Assembly: GCA_019359745.1 (NCBI GenBank)
Contig: JAHHGT010000005.1
Span: 186,001 to 250,000, forward strand
Reading direction: 5' to 3'
DNA length: 64,000 nt
Source: Aphanothece saxicola GSE-SYN-MK-01-06B
Lineage (GTDB): Bacteria; Cyanobacteriota; Cyanobacteriia; PCC-6307; Cyanobiaceae
Below the pieces are notes generated by a model. That model was not told where the DNA came from. It did not search any database and saw nothing but the letters and a program-made list of their open reading frames with translations. Positions within the stretch are counted from its first letter, which is position 1. Every line of letters begins with the position of its first letter. Below are positions 32,053 to 43,121 of this stretch, piece after piece. A program made the translations under genes and the position numbers.

Positions 32053-32427
32053 ATGCCCACTATTCAGCAGCTGATCCGCACCGAGCGGCAGCGTCTCACC
32101 CGCAAGACGAAGTCGCCCGCCCTGCGCGCCTGCCCTGAGCGGCGTGGCGTCTGCACCCGGGTGTACACCTCCACCCCGAAGAAGCCCAACTCGGCGCTGC
32201 GCAAGGTGGCCCGTGTGCGCCTCACCTCCGGGTTCGAGGTGACGGCCTACATCCCCGGCATCGGCCACAACCTTCAGGAGCACTCGGTGGTTCTGATCCG
32301 CGGCGGCCGCGTCAAGGACCTGCCCGGTGTCCGCTACCACATCATCCGCGGCACCCTCGACACCTCCGGGGTCAAGGATCGGCGGCAGTCCCGCTCCAAG
32401 TACGGCGCCAAGACACCGAAGGCCTGA
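32053..32427 (+). CDS. rpsL: 30S ribosomal protein S12
   Basis: 124 residues from ATG 32053 ([13 protein letters not shown]), the conserved start; the frame is open upstream but that part is not S12. S12 sits at the decoding site of the small subunit. The signatures [22 protein letters not shown] and [13 protein letters not shown] are intact. It is the first gene of the str cluster rpsL-rpsG-fusA-tuf-rpsJ. Confidence 0.98.
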   Translation: MPTIQQLIRTERQRLTRKTKSPALRACPERRGVCTRVYTSTPKKPNSALRKVARVRLTSGFEVTAYIPGIGHNLQEHSVVLIRGGRVKDLPGVRYHIIRGTLDTSGVKDRRQSRSKYGAKTPKA

Positions 32428-32491
32428 GCCTTCGTTCCCCCGGCTCTTCGCGGCCGGACCAGCCCTCTCCCGCTTTTTCTCCCCCCGTTCC

Positions 32492-32962
32492 ATGTCCCGC
32501 CGCAACGCCGCCGAGAAACGCCCGGTTCTCCCGGACCCCCAGTTCAACAGCCGTCTGGCCTCGATGATCGTGGCCCGGCTGATGAAGCACGGCAAGAAGT
32601 CCACGGCCCAGCGCATCCTGTCCGATGCCTTCACCCTGATCAACGAGCGCACCGGCGCCGATCCCCTCGACCTGTTCGAGACGGCGGTCCGCAACGCCAC
32701 CCCCCTGGTGGAAGTGCGGGCCCGGCGGGTCGGTGGCGCCACCTACCAGGTGCCGATGGAAGTGCGTCAGGAGCGGGGCACCGCCATGGCGCTGCGCTGG
32801 CTGGTCAACTTCTCCCGGGCCCGCAACGGCCGCAGCATGGCCCAGAAGCTGGCCGGTGAGCTGATGGACGCGGCCAATGAAGCCGGCAGTGCCGTCCGCA
32901 AGCGGGAGGAGACCCACAAGATGGCCGAAGCCAACAAGGCCTTCGCCCACTACCGCTACTGA
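32492..32962 (+). CDS. rpsG: 30S ribosomal protein S7
   Basis: 156 residues from ATG 32492 ([15 protein letters not shown]), the normal length for S7. It binds the 3' domain of 16S rRNA and nucleates head assembly. Conserved segments include [23 protein letters not shown] and the C-terminal AHYRY. It lies 64 bp after rpsL and 112 bp before fusA on the same strand. In other bacteria S7 autoregulates the str operon; no matching RNA fold was identified here. Confidence 0.98.
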   Translation: MSRRNAAEKRPVLPDPQFNSRLASMIVARLMKHGKKSTAQRILSDAFTLINERTGADPLDLFETAVRNATPLVEVRARRVGGATYQVPMEVRQERGTAMALRWLVNFSRARNGRSMAQKLAGELMDAANEAGSAVRKREETHKMAEANKAFAHYRY

Positions 32963-33074
32963 GCCGCCCATGGGGGCCGGATCCCTGGGCTGATCCGGTT
33001 CCTGCAGATCGCACCAACGTCGGTCTGTAAAGTTACGCCCGCTTTTCGTCGACCCACCCCCGGAGAACTTTCCC

Positions 33075-35150
33075 GTGGCCCGCGCCTACCCCCTGGAACG
33101 CGTCAGAAATATCGGTATCGCCGCTCACATCGACGCGGGCAAGACCACCACGACCGAACGGATCCTGTTTTATTCCGGCGTGGTCCACAAGATGGGCGAG
33201 GTGCACGATGGCGCCGCGGTCACCGACTGGATGGAGCAGGAGCGCGAGCGGGGGATCACCATCACCGCCGCCGCCATCTCCACCAGCTGGAAGGACAACC
33301 GGATCAACATCATCGACACCCCTGGCCACGTCGATTTCACCATCGAGGTGGAACGCTCGATGCGGGTCCTCGACGGTGTCGTCGCGGTGTTCTGTGCCGT
33401 CGGTGGCGTTCAGCCCCAGTCGGAAACGGTCTGGCGTCAGGCCGATCGCTACAACGTGCCCCGGATCGTGTTCGTCAACAAGATGGACCGGACCGGCGCC
33501 AACTTCCTGAAGGTCTACGACCAGATCAAGGATCGCCTCAAGGCCAACGCCGTGCCGATCCAGCTGCCGATCGGTGCCGAGGGTGACCTCAAAGGCATCA
33601 TCGATCTGGTGCGGAACAAGGCGATCATCTACACCAATGACCTCGGCACCGACATCCTCGAAGAGGAGATTCCGGCCGACATGAAGGAGGAGGCGGCCGA
33701 GTGGCGCCAGAAGCTGATGGAGTCGGTGGCCGAAACCGACGAAGAGCTGATCGAAGCCTTCCTCGAGAACGGTGAGCTCACCCAGGAGCAGCTGATGCGG
33801 GGCATCCGCCTCGGGGTGCTGCAGCACGGCATGGTGCCGATTCTCTGCGGCTCCGCCTTCAAGAACAAGGGCGTCCAGCTGGTGCTCGATGCGGTGGTCG
33901 ACTACCTGCCCGCCCCCGTTGATGTGCCGCCGATCCATGGCCTCCTGGCCGACGGCAGCGAAGCCACCCGTGCCTGCGACGACAACGCTCCGTTCAGTGC
34001 CCTGGCGTTCAAGGTCATGGCCGACCCCTACGGCAAGCTCACCTTCGTCCGCATGTACAGCGGCGTGCTGCAGAAGGGCAGCTACGTGCTCAACTCCACC
34101 AAGGACAAGAAAGAGCGCATCTCCCGCCTGATCCTGCTCAAGGCTGATGAGCGCGAGGAGGTGGACGAGCTGCGGGCCGGCGACCTGGGCGCCGTGCTCG
34201 GCCTCAAGGACACCACCACGGGCGACACGCTCTGCGTCGACTCCGACCCGATCATTCTGGAATCCCTGTTCATCCCCGAACCGGTGATCTCCGTGGCCGT
34301 GGAGCCCAAGACCAAGGGCGACATGGAGAAACTCGGCAAGGCCCTGCAGTCCCTCTCCGAGGAAGACCCCACCTTCCGGGTCTCCACCGATCCGGAAACC
34401 AACCAGACCGTGATCGCCGGCATGGGCGAACTGCACCTGGAGATCCTGGTCGACCGCATGCTGCGGGAGTTCAAGGTGGAGGCCAACATCGGTGCCCCCC
34501 AGGTGTCCTACCGGGAAACCATCCGCGGCAGCGCCAAGGGTGAGGGCAAGTTCGCCCGCCAGACGGGAGGCAAGGGCCAGTACGGCCACGTGGTGATCGA
34601 AATGCAGCCCGGCGAGCCGGGTTCAGGGTTCGAGTTCGTCAACAAGATTGTTGGCGGCATTGTTCCCAAGGAGTACATCGGTCCGGCGGAAGCCGGCATG
34701 AAGGAAACCTGCCAGTCCGGTGTGATTGCCGGTTTCCCCATGATCGATGTCCGGGTCACCATGGTGGACGGCTCCTATCACGACGTCGACTCTTCGGAGA
34801 TGGCGTTCAAGATCGCCGGTTCCTTGGCCTTCAAAGATGGCGTCAAGAAGTGCAATCCCGTGCTTCTTGAGCCGATGATGAAGGTTGAGGTCGAGGTCCC
34901 CGAGGATTACCTCGGTTCGGTCATCGGCGACCTTTCCTCCCGCCGCGGTCAGGTCGAAGGACAGTCCGTCGACAACGGACAGTCCAAAGTCCAGTCCAAA
35001 GTGCCTCTGGCCGAGATGTTCGGCTACGCCACCCAGCTCCGATCCATGACCCAGGGTCGGGGTATCTTCTCGATGGAGTTCAGCCATTACGAGGAAGTTC
35101 CTCGCAATGTTGCGGAAGCCATCATCTCCAAGAATCAGGGCAATTCCTGA
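33075..35150 (+). CDS. fusA: Translation elongation factor G
   Basis: 691 residues from GTG 33075 (preceded by GGAGAA about 8 bases upstream). This GTPase drives ribosomal translocation. GTP-binding motifs: [27 protein letters not shown] and NKMD. The EF-G domain IV signature is seen around [14 protein letters not shown], and domain V ends the chain. It lies between rpsG and tuf. Confidence 0.98.
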   Translation: MARAYPLERVRNIGIAAHIDAGKTTTTERILFYSGVVHKMGEVHDGAAVTDWMEQERERGITITAAAISTSWKDNRINIIDTPGHVDFTIEVERSMRVLDGVVAVFCAVGGVQPQSETVWRQADRYNVPRIVFVNKMDRTGANFLKVYDQIKDRLKANAVPIQLPIGAEGDLKGIIDLVRNKAIIYTNDLGTDILEEEIPADMKEEAAEWRQKLMESVAETDEELIEAFLENGELTQEQLMRGIRLGVLQHGMVPILCGSAFKNKGVQLVLDAVVDYLPAPVDVPPIHGLLADGSEATRACDDNAPFSALAFKVMADPYGKLTFVRMYSGVLQKGSYVLNSTKDKKERISRLILLKADEREEVDELRAGDLGAVLGLKDTTTGDTLCVDSDPIILESLFIPEPVISVAVEPKTKGDMEKLGKALQSLSEEDPTFRVSTDPETNQTVIAGMGELHLEILVDRMLREFKVEANIGAPQVSYRETIRGSAKGEGKFARQTGGKGQYGHVVIEMQPGEPGSGFEFVNKIVGGIVPKEYIGPAEAGMKETCQSGVIAGFPMIDVRVTMVDGSYHDVDSSEMAFKIAGSLAFKDGVKKCNPVLLEPMMKVEVEVPEDYLGSVIGDLSSRRGQVEGQSVDNGQSKVQSKVPLAEMFGYATQLRSMTQGRGIFSMEFSHYEEVPRNVAEAIISKNQGNS

Positions 35151-35192
35151 TCTTTCTTTCCATCCAACCCACCCCCCCGATTCTTTCCTTCC

Positions 35193-36422
35193 ATGGCACG
35201 CGAGAAGTTCGAGAGGAACAAGCCTCACGTCAACATCGGCACCATCGGTCACGTTGACCACGGCAAGACCACCCTCACCGCCGCCATCACCAACGTGCTG
35301 GCGTCCCAGGGCATGGCCAAGGCCCAGGCCTACGACGAGATCGACGGCGCCCCTGAGGAGAAGGAGCGGGGGATCACGATCAACACGGCCCACGTCGAGT
35401 ACGAAACCGGCAAGCGTCACTACGCCCACGTTGACTGCCCGGGCCACGCTGACTACGTCAAGAACATGATCACCGGTGCCGCCCAGATGGACGGCGCCAT
35501 CCTGGTGGTGGCCGCCACCGACGGCCCCATGGCCCAGACCAAGGAGCACATCCTTCTGGCCAAGCAGGTGGGCGTGCCCGCGCTGGTGGTGTTCCTGAAC
35601 AAGAAGGACATGGTCGACGACGAGGAAATCCTCGAGCTCGTCGAACTGGAGATGCGCGAACTGCTCAGCAGCTACGACTTCCCCGGCGACGACATCCCCG
35701 TGATCGCCGGTTCCGCCCTCAAGGCCCTCGAGTACATCCAGGGCGGCAAGAAGGCCGTGCGTGGCGAAGATGAGTGGGTCGACAAAATTCTCGACCTCAT
35801 GGATGCGGTCGATGAGGCGATCCCCGAGCCCGAGCGTGAGATCGACAAGCCCTTCCTGATGGCCGTCGAAGACGTCTTCTCGATCACGGGTCGCGGTACC
35901 GTCGCCACCGGCCGTATCGAGCGCGGCAAGGTGAAAGTGGGCGAAACCGTTCAGATCGTGGGGATCCGCGACACGCGGGAAACCACCGTCACCGGCGTGG
36001 AGATGTTCCGGAAGCTGCTCGACGAGGGCATGGCCGGCGACAACGTCGGTCTGCTCCTGCGCGGCGTCCAGAAAGAGGACATCGAGCGTGGCATGGTGCT
36101 GGTGAAGCCCAACTCCATCAAGCCCCACACCAAGTTCGAGGGCGAGGTGTATGTGCTCAAGAAGGAAGAGGGCGGCCGTCACACCCCCTTCTTCGCCGGC
36201 TACCGCCCGCAGTTCTACATCCGTACCACCGACGTGACCGGCCAGATCACCGCCTTCACCGCCGATGACGGCACCAACGTGGAGATGGTGATGCCCGGCG
36301 ACCGCATCAAGATGAGCGCCGAGCTGATCTGCCCGGTCGCCATCGAACAGGGCATGCGCTTCGCCATCCGCGAGGGTGGCCGCACCATCGGTGCCGGCGT
36401 GGTCTCCAAGATCGTTCTGTGA
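35193..36422 (+). CDS. tuf: Translation elongation factor Tu
   Basis: 409 residues, the usual cyanobacterial length, including the short insertion with [12 protein letters not shown]. It delivers aminoacyl-tRNA to the ribosome. GTP motifs: [31 protein letters not shown] and NKKD. It lies 42 bp after fusA on the same strand and is followed by rpsJ. Confidence 0.98.
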   Translation: MAREKFERNKPHVNIGTIGHVDHGKTTLTAAITNVLASQGMAKAQAYDEIDGAPEEKERGITINTAHVEYETGKRHYAHVDCPGHADYVKNMITGAAQMDGAILVVAATDGPMAQTKEHILLAKQVGVPALVVFLNKKDMVDDEEILELVELEMRELLSSYDFPGDDIPVIAGSALKALEYIQGGKKAVRGEDEWVDKILDLMDAVDEAIPEPEREIDKPFLMAVEDVFSITGRGTVATGRIERGKVKVGETVQIVGIRDTRETTVTGVEMFRKLLDEGMAGDNVGLLLRGVQKEDIERGMVLVKPNSIKPHTKFEGEVYVLKKEEGGRHTPFFAGYRPQFYIRTTDVTGQITAFTADDGTNVEMVMPGDRIKMSAELICPVAIEQGMRFAIREGGRTIGAGVVSKIVL

Positions 36423-36554
36423 GGCTGATCTAGCCTGTTAGCGGGGAGCATCGCCACGGTGATGCTCCCCCTTCTGGAACCCTCGGTTCCAAGTGCACCT
36501 CGACAATCCGTTTCAGCGGCGCTGCCGCCGCCCTTCGCCCGCGCTTCCCTTCCG

Positions 36555-36875
36555 ATGACCGCTTCCATCCCTCAGCAGAAGATCCGCATCCGCCTGAAGG
36601 CCTTCGATCGCCGCATGCTGGATCTCTCCTGCGAAAAAATCATCGAGACCGCCGATCACACCGCTGCCACGGCGATCGGTCCGATCCCCCTGCCCACCAA
36701 GCGCAAGATCTACTGCGTGCTGCGCTCGCCTCACGTCGACAAGGATTCCCGTGAGCACTTCGAGACCCGCACCCACCGCCGGATCATCGACATCTACAGC
36801 CCCAGCTCCAAGACCATCGACGCCTTGATGAAGCTCGACCTGCCCAGCGGTGTGGACATCGAGGTCAAGCTCTGA
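36555..36875 (+). CDS. rpsJ: 30S ribosomal protein S10
   Basis: 106 residues from ATG 36555 ([18 protein letters not shown]), the conserved cyanobacterial start. The upstream 32 in-frame codons do not look like S10. It binds 16S rRNA in the head and also takes part in transcription antitermination. Signatures: [18 protein letters not shown] and [15 protein letters not shown]. Its position after tuf is the usual cyanobacterial arrangement. Confidence 0.98.
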   Translation: MTASIPQQKIRIRLKAFDRRMLDLSCEKIIETADHTAATAIGPIPLPTKRKIYCVLRSPHVDKDSREHFETRTHRRIIDIYSPSSKTIDALMKLDLPSGVDIEVKL

Positions 36876-37014
36876 TGGTGATGGGGCCACGCGGCCTTCG
36901 CCCGGCGGGTCGGTGTTTCTAGGATCGATTCAAACTTGAGATGCTCTGGTTGATCCTTTCGTTGCCGACCCCCGATCACCCCTTTCCCCCTGCCGCCAGC
37001 GGCAACATCCGCGC

Positions 37015-37683
37015 GTGACTGATCTGGCCGTCAGGGAGTTGCCCCTGTTCCCCCTGCCTGATGTGGTGCTCTTCCCCCAGGAGGTGTTGCCGCTTCACAT
37101 TTTCGAGCCGCGTTATCGCATGATGCTGCGCACGGCGATGTCGGAGGATCGACGTTTCGGCGTGGTGCGCTGGGACCCCCAGAGCAAACGGATGGCGGAG
37201 GTGGGCTGTTGCGCCGAAATCCTCCACTGCCAGGTGCAGGACGACGACCGCAGCAACATCGTCACGATGGGCCAGCAGCGCTTCCGGGTCCTCGACATCG
37301 TGCGCGATACGCCCTTCCGGGTGGGCATGGTCAGCTGGATCGAGGACACGGTGAGTGAAAGCCATGAGGAGCTCGAGACCCTCACCAGCGATGTCACCCG
37401 AGCTCTGAGGGACGTCGTCGACCTCACCGGCAAGCTGATCGGCAAGCCCTCGTCGCTGCCCGCCGACCTGCCCGATCTGCCGCGGGAACTCTCCTTCTGG
37501 ATCGGCGCCCATCTCGGCGGGCCGGTGGCCGATCACCAGCAGGCCCTGCTGGAGATCACCGACACCGGCGAGCGCCTGCGCCAGGAATACGAACTGCTGG
37601 ACCAGACCCGGCGTCAGCTGGCGGCCCGCACCGTCCTCAAGGACACCTTCTCCAGCCTCGGCGACGACGACAACGAGGCCTGA
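37015..37683 (+). CDS. LON-domain protein (Lon N-terminal substrate-binding domain only)
   Basis: 222 residues from GTG 37015. The sequence LPLFPLPDVVLFPQEVLPLHIFEPRYR is typical of the LON N-terminal domain, and no AAA or protease part follows. Such stand-alone proteins are common in cyanobacteria and plastids and may bind protein substrates; the exact function is unknown. It ends 3 bp before the methyltransferase start, so the two are probably co-transcribed. Confidence 0.85.
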   Translation: MTDLAVRELPLFPLPDVVLFPQEVLPLHIFEPRYRMMLRTAMSEDRRFGVVRWDPQSKRMAEVGCCAEILHCQVQDDDRSNIVTMGQQRFRVLDIVRDTPFRVGMVSWIEDTVSESHEELETLTSDVTRALRDVVDLTGKLIGKPSSLPADLPDLPRELSFWIGAHLGGPVADHQQALLEITDTGERLRQEYELLDQTRRQLAARTVLKDTFSSLGDDDNEA

Positions 37684-37686
37684 ACC

Positions 37687-38724
37687 ATGGCGAGTCTGTT
37701 CCCGGGCGGCGTCCTGCTGCCCCTCCTGGTGACGGGGGGTGTTCTAGTCGTGGTTCTGGTGGCCCTGCTCTGGCAGCGCCGCTCAAGGGCCTACCTGTCA
37801 GCGGCCAGTGTCGCCGCGGCCTACGACCGCTGGACGGACGACCGGCTGCTGGAGCGCCTCTGGGGCGAGCATGTGCATCTGGGGCACTATGGCGATCCCC
37901 CCGAAGCGCGGGATTTCCGGGCCGCCAAGGCCGCCTTCGTGCACGAACTGGCCCGCTGGAGCGGCCTCGACCGTCTGCCCCCCGGCAGCCGGGTGCTGGA
38001 TGTGGGCTGCGGCATCGGCGGCAGCGCCCGCATCCTGGCCCGCGACTACGGCTTTGAGGTGCTGGGCATCAGCATCAGTCCGGCCCAGATCGCCCGGGCC
38101 CGGGAGCTCACCCCCGCCGACCTGCCGGACTGCCGCTTCGCCGTCATGGACGCCCTGGCCCTGGATCTGCCGGACGGCAGTCCTGACGCGGGTTTCGATG
38201 CGGTCTGGAGTGTGGAGGCCGGCCCCCACATGCCCGACAAGCAGCGCTACGCCGATGAGATGCTGCGCGTGCTGCGGCCGGGCGGCTGCCTGGCGGTGGC
38301 CGACTGGAACCGCCGCGATCCGGCCGTCGCCCCGATGAACCGCCTGGAGCGCTGGGTGATGCGCCAGCTGCTCGACCAGTGGGCCCACCCGGAGTTCGCC
38401 AGCATCCCTTCCCTGAGGCGTAATCTCGAGATCAGCCCGTGGAACCGGGGCCTACCGATCAGCACGGCCGACTGGACCGCGGCCACCCTGCCTTCATGGG
38501 TGGATTCCATCGCTGAGGGGGTGCGCCGCCCCGGGGCGGTGCTGGGTCTGGGGCCGCGGGCCGTTGTTCAGGGCCTGCGGGAAACGCCGACGCTGCTGTT
38601 GATGGACTGGGCCTTCCGCACCGGTCTGATGCAGTTCGGCGTCTTTCGCGGCCCCCTGCCGCCCAGCGATGGAGCCCAGGCCCCAGAACTCAGGGCGCCT
38701 TCTCTTCGGCAGCAAGGTTGCTGA
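37687..38724 (+). CDS. MPBQ/MSBQ methyltransferase (tocopherol/plastoquinone-related)
   Basis: 345 residues. The N-terminal hydrophobic segment (about 8-28) anchors it to a membrane. Next come AAYDRWTDDRLLE, WGEHVHLGHYGDPP, the SAM site VLDVGCGIGGSARILA, and WSVEAGPHMPDK. The whole pattern matches the cyanobacterial Sll0418-type 2-methyl-6-phytylbenzoquinol methyltransferase of vitamin E synthesis, recalled from memory. It would methylate the quinol head group in the membrane. Its 3' end overlaps the convergent pheA by 35 bp. Confidence 0.85.
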   Translation: MASLFPGGVLLPLLVTGGVLVVVLVALLWQRRSRAYLSAASVAAAYDRWTDDRLLERLWGEHVHLGHYGDPPEARDFRAAKAAFVHELARWSGLDRLPPGSRVLDVGCGIGGSARILARDYGFEVLGISISPAQIARARELTPADLPDCRFAVMDALALDLPDGSPDAGFDAVWSVEAGPHMPDKQRYADEMLRVLRPGGCLAVADWNRRDPAVAPMNRLERWVMRQLLDQWAHPEFASIPSLRRNLEISPWNRGLPISTADWTAATLPSWVDSIAEGVRRPGAVLGLGPRAVVQGLRETPTLLLMDWAFRTGLMQFGVFRGPLPPSDGAQAPELRAPSLRQQGC

Positions 38725-39535
38725 GGGGGTAGGCGCCGAACAGGGCCAGATGCTCACAGAGGGGGGTGAGATCGGCGATGGCCCCCTCCAGCGGGGCGGC
38801 GCCCTCCGGAAGTTCGAGATCGACGAAGAAGATGTACTCGCCCATTTCCCGCTTGGAAGGGCGTGACTCGATGCGGCTCATGTTCAGCCCCTGCCGGGCG
38901 AAACAGCCCAGGGACTCCAGCAGGGCACCGGGGCGGTTGGAGTGCAGGGAGAACGCCAGGCTGGCGTAGGGACCCCGCTGGGAGCGCTCCCCGCGCCGCA
39001 GCAGCAGGAAGCGGGTGCAGTTGCCGGGCACGTCGTTGATCGGATAGGCCAGCACCTCCAGACCATGCTCGGCGGCCGCCTCCAACGAGGCGATGGCGCC
39101 CCGGAAGCGGCTGCCCCGCACCAGCCGGGCCGCCTCGGCGGTGGAGCTGGTGGGCAGCTGCAACGCCTGGGGCAGCTCTTCCCCCAGCCACAGGCTGCAC
39201 TGGGCCAGGGCCTGGGGGTGGGAGAGCACCTCACTGATCCCTTCCAGCGGACCACTGCCCACCAGGGCATGGCGGATGGGCAACACAAGGGCCCGGGCCA
39301 CCGCCAGGTCCGGGTGTTCCCAGAGAGCGTCCAGGCAGGTGGTGACGCCCCCCTCCACGGAGTTCTCCACCGGCACCACCGCCAGTTCGCAATCGCCGTC
39401 GGCAAGGGCCCGGATCACGGCGCGGATGCCCTGCTGGGGCACAAAGTCGACGTCCTCCAGGCCCTCCAGACCCGCCAGTCGCTGCGCCGCCTGCTCGCCG
39501 TAGGTGCCGACGGGACCGAGAAAGGCAAGACGCAT
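38690..39535 (-). CDS. pheA: Prephenate dehydratase
   Basis: 281 residues from ATG 39535 (MRLAFLGPVGTYGEQAA), chosen over the upstream in-frame start because family proteins begin here. It converts prephenate to phenylpyruvate in phenylalanine synthesis. The catalytic domain contains NSVEGGV and the TRFLLL motif. The C-terminal ACT domain with SLHSNRPGALLE and IESRPSK would sense phenylalanine. There is no chorismate mutase domain. It converges with the methyltransferase and starts divergently from the DUF1997 gene. Confidence 0.95.
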   Translation of the reverse strand: MRLAFLGPVGTYGEQAAQRLAGLEGLEDVDFVPQQGIRAVIRALADGDCELAVVPVENSVEGGVTTCLDALWEHPDLAVARALVLPIRHALVGSGPLEGISEVLSHPQALAQCSLWLGEELPQALQLPTSSTAEAARLVRGSRFRGAIASLEAAAEHGLEVLAYPINDVPGNCTRFLLLRRGERSQRGPYASLAFSLHSNRPGALLESLGCFARQGLNMSRIESRPSKREMGEYIFFVDLELPEGAAPLEGAIADLTPLCEHLALFGAYPLSNLAAEEKAP

Positions 39536-39590
39536 GGCGGGGGGCGGTCTGGGGTGATCGGTAGGATCATGGCCTGCCGGCCCGCAGGCC

Positions 39591-40103
39591 ATGTCTCTGG
39601 CCTTCAGCGCCAGCCAGCAACTCGACCTTCCGGTGGTCAGTGAAGCGGATCGTCTGCCCGCCTATCTGGACGACGAGCAGCGGGTGGTGCAGGCCCTGCT
39701 TGACCCGAAGCAGCTCGAACCCCTCGGCCCTGGCCGCTACCGCTACACGGTGAGCCAGGTGAAGGTGTTCCAGCTCCGGATCCAGCCCGTGGTGGAGCTG
39801 CAGGTCGTGCGCCGCAACGGGCGCCTGGAGCTGGAGGCCCTCGACTGCCAGCTCGAGGGGCTGGGACTGGTGGAAGATTTCCGCCTCGGCCTCTGCTCCT
39901 GGCTTGCCGCGGCCGACGGCGGCCTCACCGGCGAAGCCAGCCTCTCGGTGACGGTGAGCCGCCCCACCCTGCTGCAGCTGATCCCCCCCAAGGTGCTCGA
40001 GGCCACCGGCCGCTCGGTGCTCGGCGGCATCCTGCTGGGCATCAGGACCCGGGTGAGTCAGCAGCTGCTGGGGGACTTCCAGCGCTGGTGCCGATCGAGC
40101 TGA
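39591..40103 (+). CDS. DUF1997 family protein
   Basis: 170 residues. The sequence resembles the DUF1997 family found in cyanobacteria and plant plastids, with a beta-rich lipid-binding-like core ([21 protein letters not shown]) and a C-terminal helix ([13 protein letters not shown]). The function is unknown. It starts 55 bp from pheA on the opposite strand. Its last 62 bp overlap the 3' end of rnhB on the other strand. Confidence 0.8.
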   Translation: MSLAFSASQQLDLPVVSEADRLPAYLDDEQRVVQALLDPKQLEPLGPGRYRYTVSQVKVFQLRIQPVVELQVVRRNGRLELEALDCQLEGLGLVEDFRLGLCSWLAAADGGLTGEASLSVTVSRPTLLQLIPPKVLEATGRSVLGGILLGIRTRVSQQLLGDFQRWCRSS

Positions 40104-40767
40104 GAAAGCTGCGGCGGTGCAGGGGGGTGGGACCCAGCCGCAGGATCGCCTCCCGGTGCTGGCGGGTCCCATAGCCGGCATGGCGCTCCAGTCCGTAGCC
40201 GGGATGGCGCAGGGCCAGTCGAGCCAGAAGAGCATCCCGTTCCTGCTTGGCCAGCACGCTGGCGGCGGCGATCGCCGCGCAACGGCCATCACCCCGCACC
40301 AGGGTGGTCTGCGGTCCGGGCCACGGCCTCAGGGGCAACACCCCATCCACCAGCAGCAGCAGGGGCGACCGCGGCAGCCGTTGCAACGCCCGCAGCATCG
40401 CCCACTCGGTGGCCAGACGCAGGCCCCAGCGGTCGATTTCGCTGGCGCTCGCCTGCCCCAGGGACCAGGCCAGGGCGTGCTGCCGCAGCAGGGGAACCAG
40501 CGCCTGCCGGCGTCTTGCGGAGAGCTTCTTGCTGTCGTTCAGACCCGCCGCCACCAGGGGACCCAGGGCCGCCGCCGGCAGCACCACGGCCGCCGCGAAC
40601 ACCGGCCCGAACAGGCTGCCCCTGCCGACCTCGTCCACGCCGACACAGGAGGAGGGGTCGAGCCCGCCCCAGACCGAAGCGTCGGGGTTCGCGAGGGCGT
40701 CCGGACCGTGCGGATCAGTCGGAGGCAGAGGAACGGCGCCGGCGACGACGCGGTTCGCCGGCCTCAC
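40042..40767 (-). CDS. rnhB: Ribonuclease HII
   Basis: About 241 residues. It cuts the RNA strand of RNA-DNA hybrids and single ribonucleotides in DNA. The active-site region is [14 protein letters not shown] with the DE pair; DSKKLS and a later acidic residue near LLLVDG complete the site, and GRG and [14 protein letters not shown] are typical of type 2 enzymes. The start is unclear: GTG 40767 lies inside the 3' end of rne, and no usual start codon occurs between the rne stop and the GVDE motif except its own GTG. Translational coupling to rne is likely. Confidence 0.88.
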   Translation of the reverse strand: MRPANRVVAGAVPLPPTDPHGPDALANPDASVWGGLDPSSCVGVDEVGRGSLFGPVFAAAVVLPAAALGPLVAAGLNDSKKLSARRRQALVPLLRQHALAWSLGQASASEIDRWGLRLATEWAMLRALQRLPRSPLLLLVDGVLPLRPWPGPQTTLVRGDGRCAAIAAASVLAKQERDALLARLALRHPGYGLERHAGYGTRQHREAILRLGPTPLHRRSFLSSIGTSAGSPPAAADSPGS

Positions 40768-42745
40768 TGGGGGCCGACCCGACCACGGGCAGCGCCGCGG
40801 CGGCGGCCACCGGGACCGGAGCCGCGACCGGTGTGGACCTGCCAGGGGAACGACGGCTGGGCAGCGCCACGGTGACGAGCTCACCGGGCTCGGCGACGGC
40901 TTCGGATTCGAACGGTGCCGGGGTGATCTCCAGGATGGGAATCACCGCGTGGTGCTCAGGGGCCTCGGAGGCGTCAGGAGCTTCGAAAGCTTCGGGGGCC
41001 TCGGGGCTCTCTGTGGCTTCGCCCGACCCGTTGCGCCCCTCGCCGTTCCTGCCGCGACGGCGGCGACGGGAGCCACTGGCGGCCAGCTGTTGGCGGGCTT
41101 CCTCAATGACCGCCTCGGGATCGGCATCGGGGCGAACGACGCGCACCATCAGGCTCTCCCCGGTGGGGATCGGATCCAGCAACAGCGCCGGGCTCAGGCC
41201 CATCCAGCCATAGACCAGCTCCTGATCTGCGTCCATCGGCACGGCCAGCACTTCGGGCTCCTGGCGACGCTGGGGCGCATCGGTGGAGGGGATGCTCTCC
41301 AGGGGGGCAGGCAAGGCGATGGCACCATTGCCAACGCCTTCGGCGAACCCACTCGCCACCGGGGCCTCGGCCCCATCGGAGCCCCGGCCGCCACGACCGC
41401 CGCGCCGCCGCCGGCCCGTGCCACCGACCTCAGCACCACCGTTGGCGGGGCTGGCCACTTCGGCCCGGGCCGAAGCTGCCGAGCGCACCAGACCGGAGAC
41501 CGTGGCCAGGGGCTGGAGGGTGTCCTTGCCGGGGAGCACGGCCACATGGCCCAGGCCCCCACAGCTGGGGCAGGCCCGGCCGAACAGTTCGTAGATGTTC
41601 TGTCCCTGGCGCTTGCGGGTCAGCTCCACCAAGCCGAGCTCGGTGAGCTGGGCGATCTGGGGACGGGCGGTGTCGTCGCGGGAGGCCTGGGTGAAGTGCT
41701 CCAGCAGCTGCAGCTGGTCGCGGCGGGACTCCATGTCAATGAAGTCGATGATCACCACGCCACCGATGTTGCGCAGCTTCAGCTGGCGGGCGATCTCCAC
41801 CGCCGCCTCGCAGTTGGTCCACAGCACCGTCTCGCGGGCGTTGGCCGAGCGGGTGAACGATCCGGAGTTGACGTCGATGACCGTCAGGGCCTCGGTGGGC
41901 TCGATGATCACGTAGCCGCCGGAGGGGAGATCCACCCGGGGCTTGAGGGCATCACGGATGGCCGCGTTGACCCGGAAGTGCTCCAGGATCTCGGTGGATT
42001 CACTGTGGTGCTCCACCAGGAGATTGGCCTGGTCGGAGCCGAGGAAAGCATTGACCCGTGCCACCGCATCGGCGCTGTCGACCACCACCCGCAGCACATC
42101 GGGGCTGTAGAGATCGCGCAGGACCCGGTGAATGAAATCCTCGTCGCGGTTGAGCAGCACCGGCGGCGATGCTGTCTCAGCCGCCTGCTGGATCGACTCC
42201 CACTGACGCAGCAGACCCTCGAGGTCGTCGATCAGCATGTCTTCGCTGACGTCCTCGGCCTCGGTGCGGATCAGCAGGCCGGCGCCGGGGGGCTTGATCA
42301 GCACCCCCAGGGCCCGCAAACGGTTGCGCTCGTTCTCGCCGTTGATGCGCCGGGAGATATTGACCCCCTGGCCGTGGGGCTGGAGCACCAGGAAGCGGCC
42401 CGGCAGGGAGAGGTTGCCGGTGAGCCGCGGCCCCTTGGTGCCCGTGGGCTCCTTCATCACCTGAACGAGCACCTTCTGCCTGGGCTCCAGCAACTCGGTG
42501 ATGCCGGCGCCTCCCTTCCTCAGCCGCAGCGGGCCGAGGTCGGTGATGTGGATGAAGCCGTTCTTCTCACTTTCTCCGATGTTGACGAACGCCGCATCGA
42601 TCCCGGGCAACACGTTTTCGACGGTTCCGAGATAGACATCGCCGATCTGATAGCGCCCCTGGGCGACGATCAGTTCATCGACGCGTTCGTCGTTGAGCAC
42701 TGCGGCGATCCGCAACTGCTCAGCGATGACGATCTGCTGGGGCAT
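40715..42745 (-). CDS. rne: Ribonuclease E/G, cyanobacterial type
   Basis: 676 residues from ATG 42745 ([17 protein letters not shown]), the conserved start. It is an endoribonuclease of mRNA decay and rRNA processing. An S1 domain lies near 35-110, Mg ligands Asp291 (IDVNSG) and Asp334 (IDFIDM) are present, and a zinc-link pair sits in CPSCGGLGH (392-395). The C-terminal third is disordered and ends in [13 protein letters not shown]. That arginine-rich motif is known in cyanobacterial RNase E as the docking site for polynucleotide phosphorylase. It lies downstream of a radical SAM gene and overlaps the probable rnhB start. Confidence 0.96.
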   Translation of the reverse strand: MPQQIVIAEQLRIAAVLNDERVDELIVAQGRYQIGDVYLGTVENVLPGIDAAFVNIGESEKNGFIHITDLGPLRLRKGGAGITELLEPRQKVLVQVMKEPTGTKGPRLTGNLSLPGRFLVLQPHGQGVNISRRINGENERNRLRALGVLIKPPGAGLLIRTEAEDVSEDMLIDDLEGLLRQWESIQQAAETASPPVLLNRDEDFIHRVLRDLYSPDVLRVVVDSADAVARVNAFLGSDQANLLVEHHSESTEILEHFRVNAAIRDALKPRVDLPSGGYVIIEPTEALTVIDVNSGSFTRSANARETVLWTNCEAAVEIARQLKLRNIGGVVIIDFIDMESRRDQLQLLEHFTQASRDDTARPQIAQLTELGLVELTRKRQGQNIYELFGRACPSCGGLGHVAVLPGKDTLQPLATVSGLVRSAASARAEVASPANGGAEVGGTGRRRRGGRGGRGSDGAEAPVASGFAEGVGNGAIALPAPLESIPSTDAPQRRQEPEVLAVPMDADQELVYGWMGLSPALLLDPIPTGESLMVRVVRPDADPEAVIEEARQQLAASGSRRRRRGRNGEGRNGSGEATESPEAPEAFEAPDASEAPEHHAVIPILEITPAPFESEAVAEPGELVTVALPSRRSPGRSTPVAAPVPVAAAAALPVVGSAPSEAGEPRRRRRRSSASD

Positions 42746-43121
42746 GGAAGAGATGGTGGGCTCTGTGGAGCCCTGCCAGAGGGCAGGTGGAGGGAAGGAA
42801 TCGGACGCCGACCGTGGCGGTCGCGCAGCCACTGGAGAGGAACAGACCGGACTCCGGTAACAATGGAATCGGCTGTTTGCCTGGTACAAACCCCTGAAAC
42901 CAGGAGCCTGTGAAGAGATAAGACGTCGTCGGGCCGGCAGCGTGGCGGAAGGGATGTCGTCCCTTCCCGATGCGAAGCAACGAAGACCGAACCAAGCAGT
43001 GTTGACTTAAATCGCGCTTACGCGGAGGAGCTTCTAGAAAGCATCCCTGTTGCAGAAGCGTCTGGGCAGACCAGGACGAAGGGGAGGATCCCCGCGCTTC
43101 CTGTATCTGTCTAGGGCGAAC
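42746..43121 (-). other. Long 5' leader/intergenic region of rne
   Basis: 376 bp with no convincing gene between the radical SAM stop and the rne start. A perfect stem-loop lies at 42947-42967. RNase E leaders are long and self-regulating in other bacteria and in Synechocystis; a similar role here is inference. No clear -10/-35 pair was recognised. Confidence 0.45.
42947..42967 (-). promoter_or_regulatory. Perfect stem-loop in the rne leader
   Basis: ggaaggga (42947-42954) and tcccttcc (42960-42967) pair over 8 bp around the loop tgtcg. No T-run follows on the minus strand, so it is more likely an RNA structural element than a terminator. Confidence 0.45.
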
